Assembly (NCBI RefSeq): GCF_030063355.1
Contig: NZ_JASISZ010000005.1
Span: 145,481 to 209,480, forward strand
Direction of reading: 5' to 3'
Length of the DNA: 64,000 bases
Source of the DNA: Streptomyces sp. PH10-H1
GTDB lineage: Bacteria > Actinomycetota > Actinomycetes > Streptomycetales > Streptomycetaceae
The translations under genes were made by a program, and so were the position numbers. This document shows positions 34,322 through 41,876 of the stretch, in pieces. Position 1 is the stretch's first letter. Each line of letters opens with the position of its first letter. The notes under the pieces were generated by a model that searched no databases, was not told where the DNA came from, and worked only from the letters and a program-made list of their open reading frames with translations.

Positions 34322-34887
34322 GCTGCCGTCCTTCCCCCTGTGCCGGGCTCTCCCCGGCTCCGAGTACTACGACGGCTCCGCCCCGCTCGCGCCCATCGGC
34401 AGGCATCTCGCCTATCCCCCCTCCGTCCGGCCTGGCTGGCCGGGTCGCGGGGAACGGACACGAGCGGTTCCCACGTTCACTGCTGTTCGGTTGACGGGTT
34501 AGGCACCCGGCTCTGCCCCTGCGGCCTCGCCACGACTACGCCGTAGACCTTCGTCGTGGCCTCCCGGACCAAGCTGCCAATACCGGACCGGGAGTTCACC
34601 GCCCTTCCGGACGGTTGCGCACCGCTGACCAGCCCATATCCACCGGATTGGAGCTGGCAAGAACTCAAGAGGCGTAATGACGCCGGTTCCTCGCGTATAC
34701 CTTCCCGTCTCGCTCACCGGGCCCGACCCATCCGGCAGTGCTGGGCCGACCCGACTTTGTCGAGGCTGCTCTCACCCTCCCCCGCGATCCCCGGTTCAGG
34801 CTGCCTCCAGCTTCACCCCACCGCTACGACGGCGAAGCGACGGTGGTCTTCCACCTCCGTCCGACACAACAGCGCCTCGTGGCGCAC
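33634..34887 (-). mobile_element. Truncated group II intron (5' RNA domains plus partial RT)
   Basis: On the minus strand, GTGCG at 34887-34883 matches the canonical 5' end. It is followed by about 560 nt of structured GC-rich sequence before the RT start, a normal length for domains I-III. Conserved-looking intron blocks such as GTCGTAGTACTCGGAGC and AGAGCCCGGCAC occur at 34345-34385. The RT stops at about 33634 and domains V-VI are absent, so the intron cannot splice. A second GTGCG at 34622 is a less likely 5' end because it leaves too short a leader. Confidence 0.68.
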
Positions 34888-35062
34888 TGGCGGGGTTCTT
34901 ACCGCAGCCGCGGTAATAGCGGCCGTAGATGGCGTCGCGCTGCGCCTGCCCGTCCTGCTCGTCCAGCAGGCTCACCAGGTGGTCGGCCTGGGTGCGGGCC
35001 AGCAGGCGCGTCACCGCCAGGGTCATCGGCGACGGTGCGGTCAGCACGCCTTCGGCGGCGGT
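34888..35062 (-). pseudogene. Unidentified coding remnant next to the intron
   Basis: A frame with strong G/C third-position bias reads MTLAVTRLLARTQADHLVSL and ends at RYYRGCGKNPA where the intron begins. I do not recognise the protein. It abuts the broken Nudix gene in a different frame, and probably represents the interrupted exon or older debris. Confidence 0.35.
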
Positions 35063-35383
35063 AGAGGCCCGCGAATCGGTGCCGCGCGCCCCACTCCTCG
35101 CCGAAATGATGAGCGACATGCAGGAACCTCAAAGAGTCGGGGTCGACCCGGACGTCGATCTCCTCGGCCAGTTCCCGGGCTCCGCCCGCGGCGATCGACT
35201 CCCCGGCCTCCAGCCGGCCACCCGGGATGCCGAGCAGCCCCTCGGAGAAGCCGGTATTCGCTCGCTCGGAGAACAGCACCCGGCCTTCGGCGCGGCGCAG
35301 CGTCACGCAGACGTTGACAACGGCGGTGTAGCGGTCCGGATGCTGCCCACCGGTCCACCTCGCGACGGAAGCCTGTTCCGCCA
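35063..35383 (-). pseudogene. Nudix hydrolase, truncated
   Basis: The frame reads HPDRYTAVVNVCVTLRRAE and includes GIPGGRLEAGESIAAGGARE followed by LAEEI, the Nudix box (GxxxxxExxxxxxxREUxEE pattern). After RHRFAGLY at 35063 similarity ends and a different frame takes over. No clear start codon is visible upstream. The protein has lost its last 50 or so residues, so function is doubtful. Confidence 0.65.
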
Positions 35384-35437
35384 GCGTAAATGGGGCTGCA
35401 GTAGTGAACTACCCAGACACTAAGCCGCGGCTTCAGC

Positions 35438-35851
35438 TCACGCCGCCGGCTCCGGGGCGATCTCCGCGAACAGGTCCTCAACGAGCTTCTTGATCTCGTC
35501 GCGGATCGGGCGGACGGCCTCGACACCCTGGCCGGCCGGGTCTTCGAGCTTCCAGTCCAGGTACCGCTTGCCCGGGAACACGGGGCAGGTGTCGCCACAG
35601 CCCATGGTGATGCACACGTCCGATTCCTTAACCGCGTCAGTGGTCAGGATCTTGGGGGTCTCGGCGGAGATGTCGATGCCGACCTCGGCCATGGCCTCGA
35701 CCGCGGCCGGATTCACGGCGTCACCTGGGTTGGAGCCGGCGGAGCGGACCTCGACGCGGTCCCCGGCCAGGTGGGTGAGCCACGCGGCGGCCATCTGGGA
35801 GCGGCCGGCGTTGTGGACACAGACGAACAGCACCGAGGGCTTGTCGGACAT
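35438..35851 (-). CDS. arsC: Arsenate reductase, low-molecular-weight phosphatase type
   Basis: A 137-residue arsenate reductase. The P-loop is CVHNAGRS (CX5R, starting about residue 11), and the redox pair is in TMGCGDTCPVFPG, the layout of thioredoxin- or mycothiol-coupled ArsC. It would reduce As(V) to As(III) in the cytoplasm. ATG at 35851 gives MSDKPSVLFVCVHNAG. It is divergent from arsR across a 91-bp dyad-rich region. No arsB/acr3 efflux pump is seen beside it; an aquaporin follows arsR instead. Confidence 0.92.
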   Translation of the reverse strand: MSDKPSVLFVCVHNAGRSQMAAAWLTHLAGDRVEVRSAGSNPGDAVNPAAVEAMAEVGIDISAETPKILTTDAVKESDVCITMGCGDTCPVFPGKRYLDWKLEDPAGQGVEAVRPIRDEIKKLVEDLFAEIAPEPAA

Positions 35852-35942
35852 CAGAGGTCTCTCTCGTCTCGCAGCATGGCCGGGCACGAATAGCATCAGC
35901 ACCCGATGGTGTCAGCCACCACTGATGTGACAGTATCAGCGC
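35852..35942. promoter_or_regulatory. Divergent arsC/arsR promoter region with dyads
   Basis: TGGTG-TCAGC-CACCA (35907-35921) and the flanking arms CATCAG (35894-35899) and CTGATG (35922-35927) give nested dyad symmetry between the two starts. This is the expected position for binding of the adjacent ArsR repressor. Confidence 0.5.
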
Positions 35943-36257
35943 ATGATGACGTCAGTCGACACTGATCTGATCCGGGTTCTGGCCGACCCGCTCAGGCTCC
36001 AGATCGTGACCCTCCTCGCCCAGGAGACGCTCTGCACCACCCACCTCGTGGAGGAGACGGGTGCCAAGCAGACGAACCTCTCCAACCACCTGAAGGTGCT
36101 GCGCGAGGCCGGGGTCGTCGATACGGAGCCCTGCGGGAGATACACCTACTACCGCCTGCGCCCGGAAGTCATCGAAGCCCTCGCCGGTCAGTTCGCCGAC
36201 CTCGCCCAGGCCGCGCGTGCCACCGCCGACGCGAACCTCAAGCGGTCCTGCCCATAG
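35943..36257 (+). CDS. arsR: ArsR family metalloregulator
   Basis: A 104-residue winged-helix repressor: DPLRLQIVTLLAQETLCTTH, then the DNA-binding segment KQTNLSNHLKVLREAGVVD and the wing GRYTYYRLRPEV. Cysteines at LCTTH, EPCGR and the C-terminal RSCP could form an As(III) site. This arrangement differs from the classical CxC in the recognition helix. ATG at 35943 or 35946. It likely represses arsC and the downstream aquaporin-arsM segment until arsenite binds. Confidence 0.9.
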   Translation: MMTSVDTDLIRVLADPLRLQIVTLLAQETLCTTHLVEETGAKQTNLSNHLKVLREAGVVDTEPCGRYTYYRLRPEVIEALAGQFADLAQAARATADANLKRSCP

Positions 36258-36295
36258 CCTTCCGCGCTTTGCCTCACCTGCCCGAGGAGAATTCG

Positions 36296-37090
36296 TTGAC
36301 CGCCACCGAGCCCGTCGGCACCGCCCCCCACGCGGAGACCGTCATAGCCGCCGACGCGCCCCAGCCCGCACCCGGCGCCACCCCGCCCCGTACCCCGCTC
36401 ATCGCCCGCGCCGCGGCCGAACTCGTCGGCACCGCCGCCCTCGTGGCAATCGTGGTGGGCTCCGGGATCCAGGCCACCGAACTCACCCAGGACGTGGCTC
36501 TCCAGCTGTTGGCCAACTCCACCGCCACCGTCTTCGGCCTCGGCGTACTGATCACACTCCTCGGCCCGGTCTCCGGCGCGCACTTCAACCCGGCCGTGAC
36601 GCTGGCCGAGTGGTGGAATGCACGCCGTGGCGGAGCAGGTGTCACCGCCCGCGAGGTGGCCGTCTACGTGCCCTCGCAGATCGTCGGCGCCATCGCGGGC
36701 GCGATCCTGGCGGACGCGATGTTCGGCGAGCCGCTGGTGGAGTGGTCCACGCACGACCGCTCGGCCGGGAACCTCCTGCTGGGTGAGGTGGTCGCGACCG
36801 CCGGTCTGATCCTGCTGATCTTCGGTCTGGCCCGCACCGACCGGCTCCGTTTCGCGCCCGTCGCGGTCGCCTCCTACATCGGCGCCGCGTACTGGTTCAC
36901 CTCCTCCACCTCCTTCGCCAACCCCGCCGTCACCATCGGCCGCGCCTTCACCGACACCTTCGCGGGCATCGCCCCCGCCTCCGTGCCGGCGTTCATCGCC
37001 ATGCAACTGCTGGGCGCCGTGGCCGGCCTGGCGCTGGTGGCAGTCATCTTCCTGCGCGGCAGGACGGCCACCGGGACGCCTGCGGCATGA
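36296..37090 (+). CDS. Aquaporin/MIP family channel of the ars operon
   Basis: A 264-residue major intrinsic protein. Two NPA boxes are present: GAHFNPAVTLAEW and SFANPAVTIGR. Six membrane helices are expected. The first 40 residues are a Pro/Ala-rich cytosolic tail. TTG at 36296 is chosen because GAGGAGA lies 6 nt upstream. Channels of this kind (GlpF/AqpS-like) pass arsenite or trivalent methylarsenicals out of the cell in operons lacking ArsB/Acr3. It follows arsR by 38 bp and overlaps the next reading frame. Confidence 0.88.
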   Translation: MTATEPVGTAPHAETVIAADAPQPAPGATPPRTPLIARAAAELVGTAALVAIVVGSGIQATELTQDVALQLLANSTATVFGLGVLITLLGPVSGAHFNPAVTLAEWWNARRGGAGVTAREVAVYVPSQIVGAIAGAILADAMFGEPLVEWSTHDRSAGNLLLGEVVATAGLILLIFGLARTDRLRFAPVAVASYIGAAYWFTSSTSFANPAVTIGRAFTDTFAGIAPASVPAFIAMQLLGAVAGLALVAVIFLRGRTATGTPAA

Positions 37091-37248
37091 TCCTTCGTGC
37101 GGATGTGGTGGTGGTCGGCGGCGGCCAGGCTGGGCTCTCTTCCAACCGGATCTTTTACTCCATCGCCGACGCCTGCGTGCCCAGCGTGCTGGACCTGGCG
37201 CTGTGCCTGACCGAGGAGACGGCGGTGGGCGGCGATGACCCCGCATGA
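37087..37248 (+). pseudogene. Stub of an ars-operon flavoprotein
   Basis: 53 codons begin MILRADVVVVGGGQAGLSS, a Rossmann FAD motif, and then switch abruptly to an unrelated sequence ending GGDDPA. A complete flavin monooxygenase would need about 350 more residues. The start overlaps the aquaporin stop (ATGA), so it was once coupled to it. An internal deletion is the simplest explanation. Confidence 0.6.
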
Positions 37249-37493
37249 ACGACCCTCCGGCCGGACCTACACCCAGGTCGGCGAAGCCCGTGTGGCCTAC
37301 CTCGACGCCGGTACGGGCCCTGCTGACCGCCTTCTACGTCGACAACACGCCCCGGCTGCCGCTGTGGAAACGCCTTCCACCGCTGTCCTTCTGGTTCCTG
37401 CCCGCAGTGGTCGGCCTCCCCCTGCTCCTGCGAGCCCTGCGACACCGCATCCCGCACCGCTCCTCACCCGCGAAGGAGACAACGACGCCGTGA
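37245..37493 (+). CDS. Small membrane protein of the ars region
   Basis: 82 codons with a hydrophobic segment in LPPLSFWFLPAVVGLPLLLR and a basic tail. The start overlaps the preceding stub (ATGA) and the stop overlaps arsM (GTGA), so the coupled reading chain is kept. The first 25 residues look noncoding, and the coding-like part starts near ALLTAFYVDNTPRLP. It may be the tail of a larger lost protein. I do not recognise a function. Confidence 0.45.
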   Translation: MNDPPAGPTPRSAKPVWPTSTPVRALLTAFYVDNTPRLPLWKRLPPLSFWFLPAVVGLPLLLRALRHRIPHRSSPAKETTTP

Positions 37494-37989
37494 CGACCTC
37501 CGACAACCACGCAGCACGCGAACGGGTCCGCACCCACTACGCCACCGTTGCCCGGAACGGGTCGTCCGGGCCCAGTTCCTGCTGCTCCGACGAGGTCGGC
37601 TGCGCGGAGTCCGACGCCCTGGACGAGACCTTCGGCGCAGCCCTGTACACCGACGGTGAACGCGGCGAGCTGCCCGCAGCGGCCGTCGCCGCCAGCCTCG
37701 GCTGCGGAAACCCACTGGCCGTCGCCGACCTCCACGCGGGCGAGACCGTCCTGGACCTCGGCTCCGGCGGCGGCATCGACGTCCTGCTCTCGGCGCATGC
37801 ATCGGCCCCGCCGGCATCGCCTATGGCCTGGACATGACCGACGAGATACTCGACCTCGCCGGCGCCCTCACTTTCACCGAGTACCGCGACCACCTGGCGG
37901 CTGCCGGCTTCACCGACATCAGCATCATCCCGACCCATCGGATCGCCGACGCCATGCACGCAGTTGTCGTGCGTGCCACCAAGCCGTAA
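37490..37989 (+). pseudogene. arsM: Arsenite methyltransferase, frameshifted and internally deleted
   Basis: The N-terminus is intact: VRTHYATVARNGSSGP, the Cys-rich SSCCSDEVGCAE, and the SAM motif I VLDLGSGGGIDVLLSA. Near 37800 the frame shifts; GPAGIAYGLDMTDEILDLA follows in another frame and jumps directly to the C-terminal FTEYRDHLAAAGFTDISI and AVVVRATKP. About 100 central residues, including arsenite-binding cysteines, are gone. Full-length ArsM has about 260-280 residues. The product cannot methylate arsenic. Confidence 0.8.
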
Positions 37990-38155
37990 CGGGTTCAGCC
38001 CTCTGGCCGGGCTGCTGATCGCCGCGCCCCGCTGACCGGCGTTCAGCGGCTTGCATCCGGTAGACCAGGATGTAACCGGTAGCGGGTCGGCTTGCTTGTC
38101 TGGACTAAGGAAGCCGGGGGCCGGTGCGGGTTAGGAGTGGAGCGTTTGTGCGGTT

Positions 38156-38749
38156 TCAGTGGATCAAGGCGGCTCGGGCTTCCTTGATTCCGTAGTAGAC
38201 GATGACGTAACCGGCCAGCGGGTCGGTCCACCAAAGCCCAACGGCTGCGTTCAGCACCAAGCCGAGCAGGACGGCGGTGGCCAGCAGGCCATCGATGAAG
38301 GTGACGCGCCCCTCTGTCTTGAGCACCGGGTTGTCCAGCGCGGCGCCGGTGCGAGCCTTGCCCCAGGCCAGGGCGAACATCACCACAGCGGTGACTGCGG
38401 TCCAGGCGATCCCGGTAGGGCTGTGGTGGGCGTGGAAGCCTGCGGCCAGGACCCAGGTCGATTGCACCAGCAGGTAGAGCGCGAGTGCCAGGAACGCGGA
38501 GCCGATCAGCCGCATGGCCTTGCGCTGCCGGTCCTCGCCGGTGCCCGACAGCTCCCAGATCACCGCCGTCGAGGCGCCGATCTCGATCAGGGAGTCCAGG
38601 CCGAAGCCCGCCAGGGCCACCGAGCGCGCCGCGACGGCGGCGAAGGCCAATACCACGATGCCGACCACGTTCCAGCCCAGCGTGGCGTACTCCAGGAGGA
38701 AGCCCCGGCGAAGCAGGGTCTGGCGGGAAATCTCGATCGGTTTGGTCAC
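38156..38749 (-). CDS. Cation diffusion facilitator-type transporter
   Basis: A 197-residue membrane protein with five or six hydrophobic segments. SVALAGFGLDSLIEIGAS and the late VTFIDGLLATAVLLGLVLN plus WWTDPLAGYVIVYYGIKEA match the cation-efflux family, with acidic metal ligands in the D-x3-E and D-x3-like positions. The cytoplasmic C-terminal domain of full CDF proteins is absent, as in the short actinobacterial subgroup. GTG at 38749. A similar C-terminal scrap lies just downstream at 38055-38092. Substrate metal is unknown; its place in an arsenic island suggests metal or metalloid stress. Confidence 0.85.
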   Translation of the reverse strand: MTKPIEISRQTLLRRGFLLEYATLGWNVVGIVVLAFAAVAARSVALAGFGLDSLIEIGASTAVIWELSGTGEDRQRKAMRLIGSAFLALALYLLVQSTWVLAAGFHAHHSPTGIAWTAVTAVVMFALAWGKARTGAALDNPVLKTEGRVTFIDGLLATAVLLGLVLNAAVGLWWTDPLAGYVIVYYGIKEARAALIH

Positions 38750-39308
38750 GGCGTGACTATCCCAGGTCGGACTGGGCGGCCCCGGTTCGGACCACCGTCT
38801 GGGGGAGATCGGTCAGCGCAGCTGCGGGGAGGCAGCTCCCTGCCGACAGCAGCGGGTTCCGGCCCTGAGGCGGTAGTTTCCGCAGCAAGGGAATCGCTAG
38901 GTCACCCTCATGTCAGGCCAAGCCGAACCAGCCCAGCACGGTCTGGACGAGCAGGATGGTGGACATGCCGCCGACGCCGATCACGACGATGGTGGCGGCG
39001 GTGCGGTAGCGGAGGGCCGTCAGCCGGCGGCGGCTGCGGCCGCCTGCTGTTCGGCACGAGCGCGGGTGGCGGCCAGCCGGTAGGGGTCAGTGCCGGATCC
39101 CTGGCCTGAGGCATGGTTGCCGATGGCTTCCGGCCCGACCGCGCGGATATCGTCGACGCCCTTATCTGCCTGGCCGGCGTCGGCGTCATCAAGTACGCGC
39201 CCAGAGGCCTCTGACGAAACCGACCCGGGCCGCCGGACACCGACGTCTTCGACGGGAATCCGGGTCATCCGTGCCGTGTGCGGCTGGCCGTCGCGCGGGT
39301 AGCCGGTC
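38750..39308. other. Stretch with gene remnants between CDF gene and arsR2
   Basis: Two scraps are recognisable: a minus-strand C-terminal membrane segment (38913-39017; TAATIVVIGVGGMSTILLV ending LGWFGLA) of unknown parent, and a plus-strand YnfA tail (39080-39214). The rest is noncoding in appearance. Confidence 0.5.
39080..39214 (+). pseudogene. YnfA/UPF0060 family membrane protein, C-terminal remnant
   Basis: The frame reads VGVSAGSLA, a stop, then [18 protein letters not shown] and ends [12 protein letters not shown]. This matches the C-terminal third of YnfA proteins (expected SLAWGM), with the Trp codon TGG changed to TGA at about 39107-39109. The N-terminal two thirds are missing. 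Confidence 0.65.
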
Positions 39309-39668
39309 TCAGATGGCGAGCATCTGCCCCATGGCGGCGAGCACCGACGGCTCCACCTTGTAGTACACCCAGGTGCCGCGCCGCTCGGAGGTCAACAGCC
39401 CGGCCTCGCGCAGTTTCTTGAGGTGGTGGCTGACGGTCGGCTGGGAGACGCCGACGTCCTGGATGTCGCACACGCACGCCTCCCCACCCTGGTGGGCGGC
39501 GATCTTGGAGAACAACCGCAGGCGCACGGGGTCGCCGAGGGCCTTGAACATGGCCGCCATCTTCACCGCGTCGCTCTCCGACAGTTCCGCCGAGGTCAGC
39601 GGCGGGCAGCAGGGAACGACCGTGTCGTTGTTCAGGACCGGCAACTCCACCACGCTCAGGTTCGACAT
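39309..39668 (-). CDS. arsR: ArsR family arsenic-responsive repressor (second copy)
   Basis: A 119-residue repressor with a classical arsenite-binding motif: ACVCDIQDVGVSQPTVSHHL places CxC at the start of the recognition helix region. LKKLREAGLLTSERRGTW and YYKVEPSVLAAMG complete the wHTH. An additional CC pair occurs near residue 20 (VVPCCPPL). ATG at 39668. It is divergent from a flavoprotein-arsI operon, with dyads at 39678-39728 in between, so it most likely controls that operon. Confidence 0.92.
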   Translation of the reverse strand: MSNLSVVELPVLNNDTVVPCCPPLTSAELSESDAVKMAAMFKALGDPVRLRLFSKIAAHQGGEACVCDIQDVGVSQPTVSHHLKKLREAGLLTSERRGTWVYYKVEPSVLAAMGQMLAI

Positions 39669-39677
39669 GCATCTATG

Positions 39678-39728
39678 TTGACATCTGTCGATGCGCGAGG
39701 CAAGCTCTTCCATATCGACAGACGTCGA
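39678..39728. promoter_or_regulatory. ArsR operator region before the flavoprotein-arsI operon
   Basis: TTGACA-TC-TGTCGA (39678-39691) is an inverted repeat with one mismatch, and TCGAC-AGAC-GTCGA (39715-39728) is perfect. Both share TCGACA/TGTCGA half-sites, as in known ArsR operators, and lie between the divergent arsR2 and flavoprotein genes. Confidence 0.6.
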
Positions 39729-39767
39729 AACAGAAGATCCGACGGCACCTTGCCCCTGGAGCATCCG

Positions 39768-41123
39768 ATGAGCGACAGCACCACCACCCTGCCGACCGTG
39801 GTCATCGGCGCCGGCCCCGTCGGCCTGGCCGCCGCCGCCCACCTCATCGAGCAGGGCATCGAGCCACTGGTTCTGGAAGCCGGACCGTCCGCCGCAAGCG
39901 CGGTACGCGAGTGGAGTCACGTCCGGCTGTTCTCCACCTGGTCCGAGGTCGTCGACCCCGCTGCGGAGAAGCTGCTGGCCCCGACCGGGTGGACCCACCC
40001 TGATGGCGCCACGTACCCGACCGGCGGGGACTGGGCAGAGCAGTATCTCCAGCCGCTCGCCGACATCCTCGGCGACAAGGTCCGCTTCGATGCGACCGTC
40101 ACCGGCGTCTCCCGGGCGGGCCGTGACCGTGTCGTGGACTCCGACCGCGACCAGCAGCCCTTCACCGTCCACCTGACCACCGCTGACGGAGTCGAGGAGC
40201 GGATCCTGGCCCGCGCCGTCATCGACGCCTCCGGCACCTGGGCCACTCCCAACCCGCTGGGCGGCGACGGCCTGCCCGCCCTCGGCGAACGCGCCGCCGC
40301 GAACCGCATCTCCTACCGCGTCCCCGATGTGAAGGACCCGGCCGTGCGGGAGCGTTACGCAGGCCGACGCACCGCTGTCGTCGGCACCGGCGCCTCCGCC
40401 TTCACCGCACTCGCCTGCCTCGCAGACCTCGCCAAGGAGGCCCCCGGCACCCACGCCGTGTGGATCCTGCGGCGCGGCGTCGGAGCGAGCACCTTCGGCG
40501 GTGGCGACGCCGACCAGCTGCCCGCCCGCGGCGCGCTGGGCCTGCGCGCCAAGGCCGCCGTGGACGCCGGGCACGCCACCGCCGTCACCGGCTTTCGCAC
40601 CACTGCGGTCGAGCAGGACGGCGATCGACTGGTCCTCGTCGGCGAGGACGACCGCCGCCTGGAGCCGGTCGACGAGGTCATCGGCCTCACCGGCTTCCGC
40701 CCCGACCTGTCGTTCGTCTCCGAACTCCGCCTCGCCCTCGACGAACGCCTGCAGGCACCGGTCGAACTGGCCCCGCTCATCGACCCCAACGTCCACTCCT
40801 GCGGCACCGTCTATCCGCACGGTGTCAAGGAACTTGCCCACCCCGAGCAGGACGTCTACCTGGTGGGCATGAAGAGCTACGGCCGCGCCCCCACCTTCCT
40901 GGCGATGACCGGCTACGAGCAGGTCCGCTCCGTGGCCGCCGCCCTGGCCGGAGACCACGAGGCCGCCGCCCGCGTGGAGTTGACCCTTCCGGAGACCGGG
41001 GTGTGCGGCGGCGCGGGTCTGTTCGACGAGCCCGACACCGCCCAGGCCGGCGACGGCGGAGGCTGCTGCGCGACCCCGGCCGCCCTCCAGATCGGCGCAG
41101 CCCCGGCCACCGGCGGCTGCTGA
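39768..41123 (+). CDS. FAD/NAD(P)-dependent flavoprotein of ars operons (ArsO-like)
   Basis: A 451-residue flavoprotein monooxygenase-like enzyme. It has an FAD motif VVIGAGPVGLAAAAHLIEQ, an NADPH motif AVVGTGASAFTALACLADLA, and VIGLTGFRPDLSF. The C-terminus carries an unusual Cys-rich tail (GVCGGAG, GGGCCATP, ATGGC) that could bind arsenic. Such proteins are common next to arsR and arsI in actinobacterial ars clusters, but their reaction is not firmly established. ATG at 39768. It is followed 29 bp later by the arsI gene, forming a two-gene operon under the divergent arsR. Confidence 0.85.
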   Translation: MSDSTTTLPTVVIGAGPVGLAAAAHLIEQGIEPLVLEAGPSAASAVREWSHVRLFSTWSEVVDPAAEKLLAPTGWTHPDGATYPTGGDWAEQYLQPLADILGDKVRFDATVTGVSRAGRDRVVDSDRDQQPFTVHLTTADGVEERILARAVIDASGTWATPNPLGGDGLPALGERAAANRISYRVPDVKDPAVRERYAGRRTAVVGTGASAFTALACLADLAKEAPGTHAVWILRRGVGASTFGGGDADQLPARGALGLRAKAAVDAGHATAVTGFRTTAVEQDGDRLVLVGEDDRRLEPVDEVIGLTGFRPDLSFVSELRLALDERLQAPVELAPLIDPNVHSCGTVYPHGVKELAHPEQDVYLVGMKSYGRAPTFLAMTGYEQVRSVAAALAGDHEAAARVELTLPETGVCGGAGLFDEPDTAQAGDGGGCCATPAALQIGAAPATGGC

Positions 41124-41152
41124 ACCCCACCCCAACCAGCAGGAGGCTCCTC

Positions 41153-41623
41153 ATGTCCCGCGTACAGCTCGCCCTCCGCGTTCCCGACCTCGCCGCGTCC
41201 ATTGCCTTCTACACCAAACTGTTCGGCACCGAACCGGCCAAGCTCCGTGACGGCTACGCCAACTTCGCCATCACCGAGCCGCCGCTCAAGCTGGTCCTCA
41301 TCGAAGGCCAGGACGGCGAGGACACCCGCATGGACCACCTCGGCGTCGAAGTCGACACCACCGAAGCCGTCACCGCCGCCACCCAGCGTCTGAAGGACGC
41401 CGAACTGGACACTGTCGAAGAGAACGACACCACCTGTTGCTACGCCCTGCAGGACAAGGTGTGGGTCCACGGCCCCGGCCGCGAGCCCTGGGAGGTCTAC
41501 GTCGTCAAGGCCGACGCCGACAGCCTCGCCAAGCAAGCAGGCAGCGCCTGCTGCGCTACTGCGGACGCCAAGGACACCAGCACCAAAGCCTCGTCCACAG
41601 CCGCGTCCGGCTGCTGCAGCTGA
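41153..41623 (+). CDS. arsI: ArsI/CadI-type C-As lyase
   Basis: A 156-residue vicinal-oxygen-chelate protein. H62 in MDHLGVEVD and E114 in EPWEVYVVK are metal ligands of the family; the vicinal pair C95-C96 (TTCCYALQ) matches the cysteines that bind trivalent methylarsenicals. The first ligand position, His in the characterised bacterial ArsI as I recall, is Q5 here (RVQLALRV). The C-terminal tail adds ACCATA and GCCS. It would cleave the C-As bond of MAs(III) to give As(III). ATG at 41153 has AGGAGG upstream. Confidence 0.87.
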   Translation: MSRVQLALRVPDLAASIAFYTKLFGTEPAKLRDGYANFAITEPPLKLVLIEGQDGEDTRMDHLGVEVDTTEAVTAATQRLKDAELDTVEENDTTCCYALQDKVWVHGPGREPWEVYVVKADADSLAKQAGSACCATADAKDTSTKASSTAASGCCS

Positions 41624-41809
41624 CCTTCACGTGGCTGCCCCGCACACCAGCGAGGCCCCGACCGGGACCGGCGGTCAGGTCGCGGCCGCGCGCCGCGCTA
41701 CTCGCGCTGCGTGCCACCGAGATCACCAACTGGGATATCGCCTATTACGCCTTCCTCCTACGGGTCACTTGTGACCTAGAGGTCCCAGGGTCGCCGATCC
41801 ACGCGCCGT

Positions 41810-41830
41810 TCACCTAAAGTCCTTAGTAGT
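41810..41830. promoter_or_regulatory. BlaI-type operator copy 1
   Basis: A 21-bp element: arm TCACCTA at 41810-41816 and the weaker arm TAGTAGT at 41824-41830. Read on the minus strand it aligns with the copies at 46920 and 48427 over the core CTAAGGA-N4-TAGG. It lies 47 bp before the start of the His-rich protein gene. Confidence 0.6.
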
Positions 41831-41876
41831 ATCGGTGATGATTTCGGTGATCCGATGGACTGAGGAGACAAGCGCC

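Noticed and set aside
34297..34502. Small plus-strand ORFs (SEYYDGSAPL-type) opposite the intron
   Set aside because: Such ORFs are antisense readings of the structured group II intron RNA and are not real proteins.
34618..34622. GTGCG at 34622 as the intron 5' end
   Set aside because: It leaves only about 300 nt before the RT start, too short for domains I-III; GTGCG at 34887 gives a normal leader of about 565 nt.
39309..41135. A 608-codon minus-strand frame covering arsR2 and the flavoprotein
   Set aside because: Only its last 119 codons (arsR2) are real. The rest is the antisense shadow of the flavoprotein gene, Gly-rich and without similarity.
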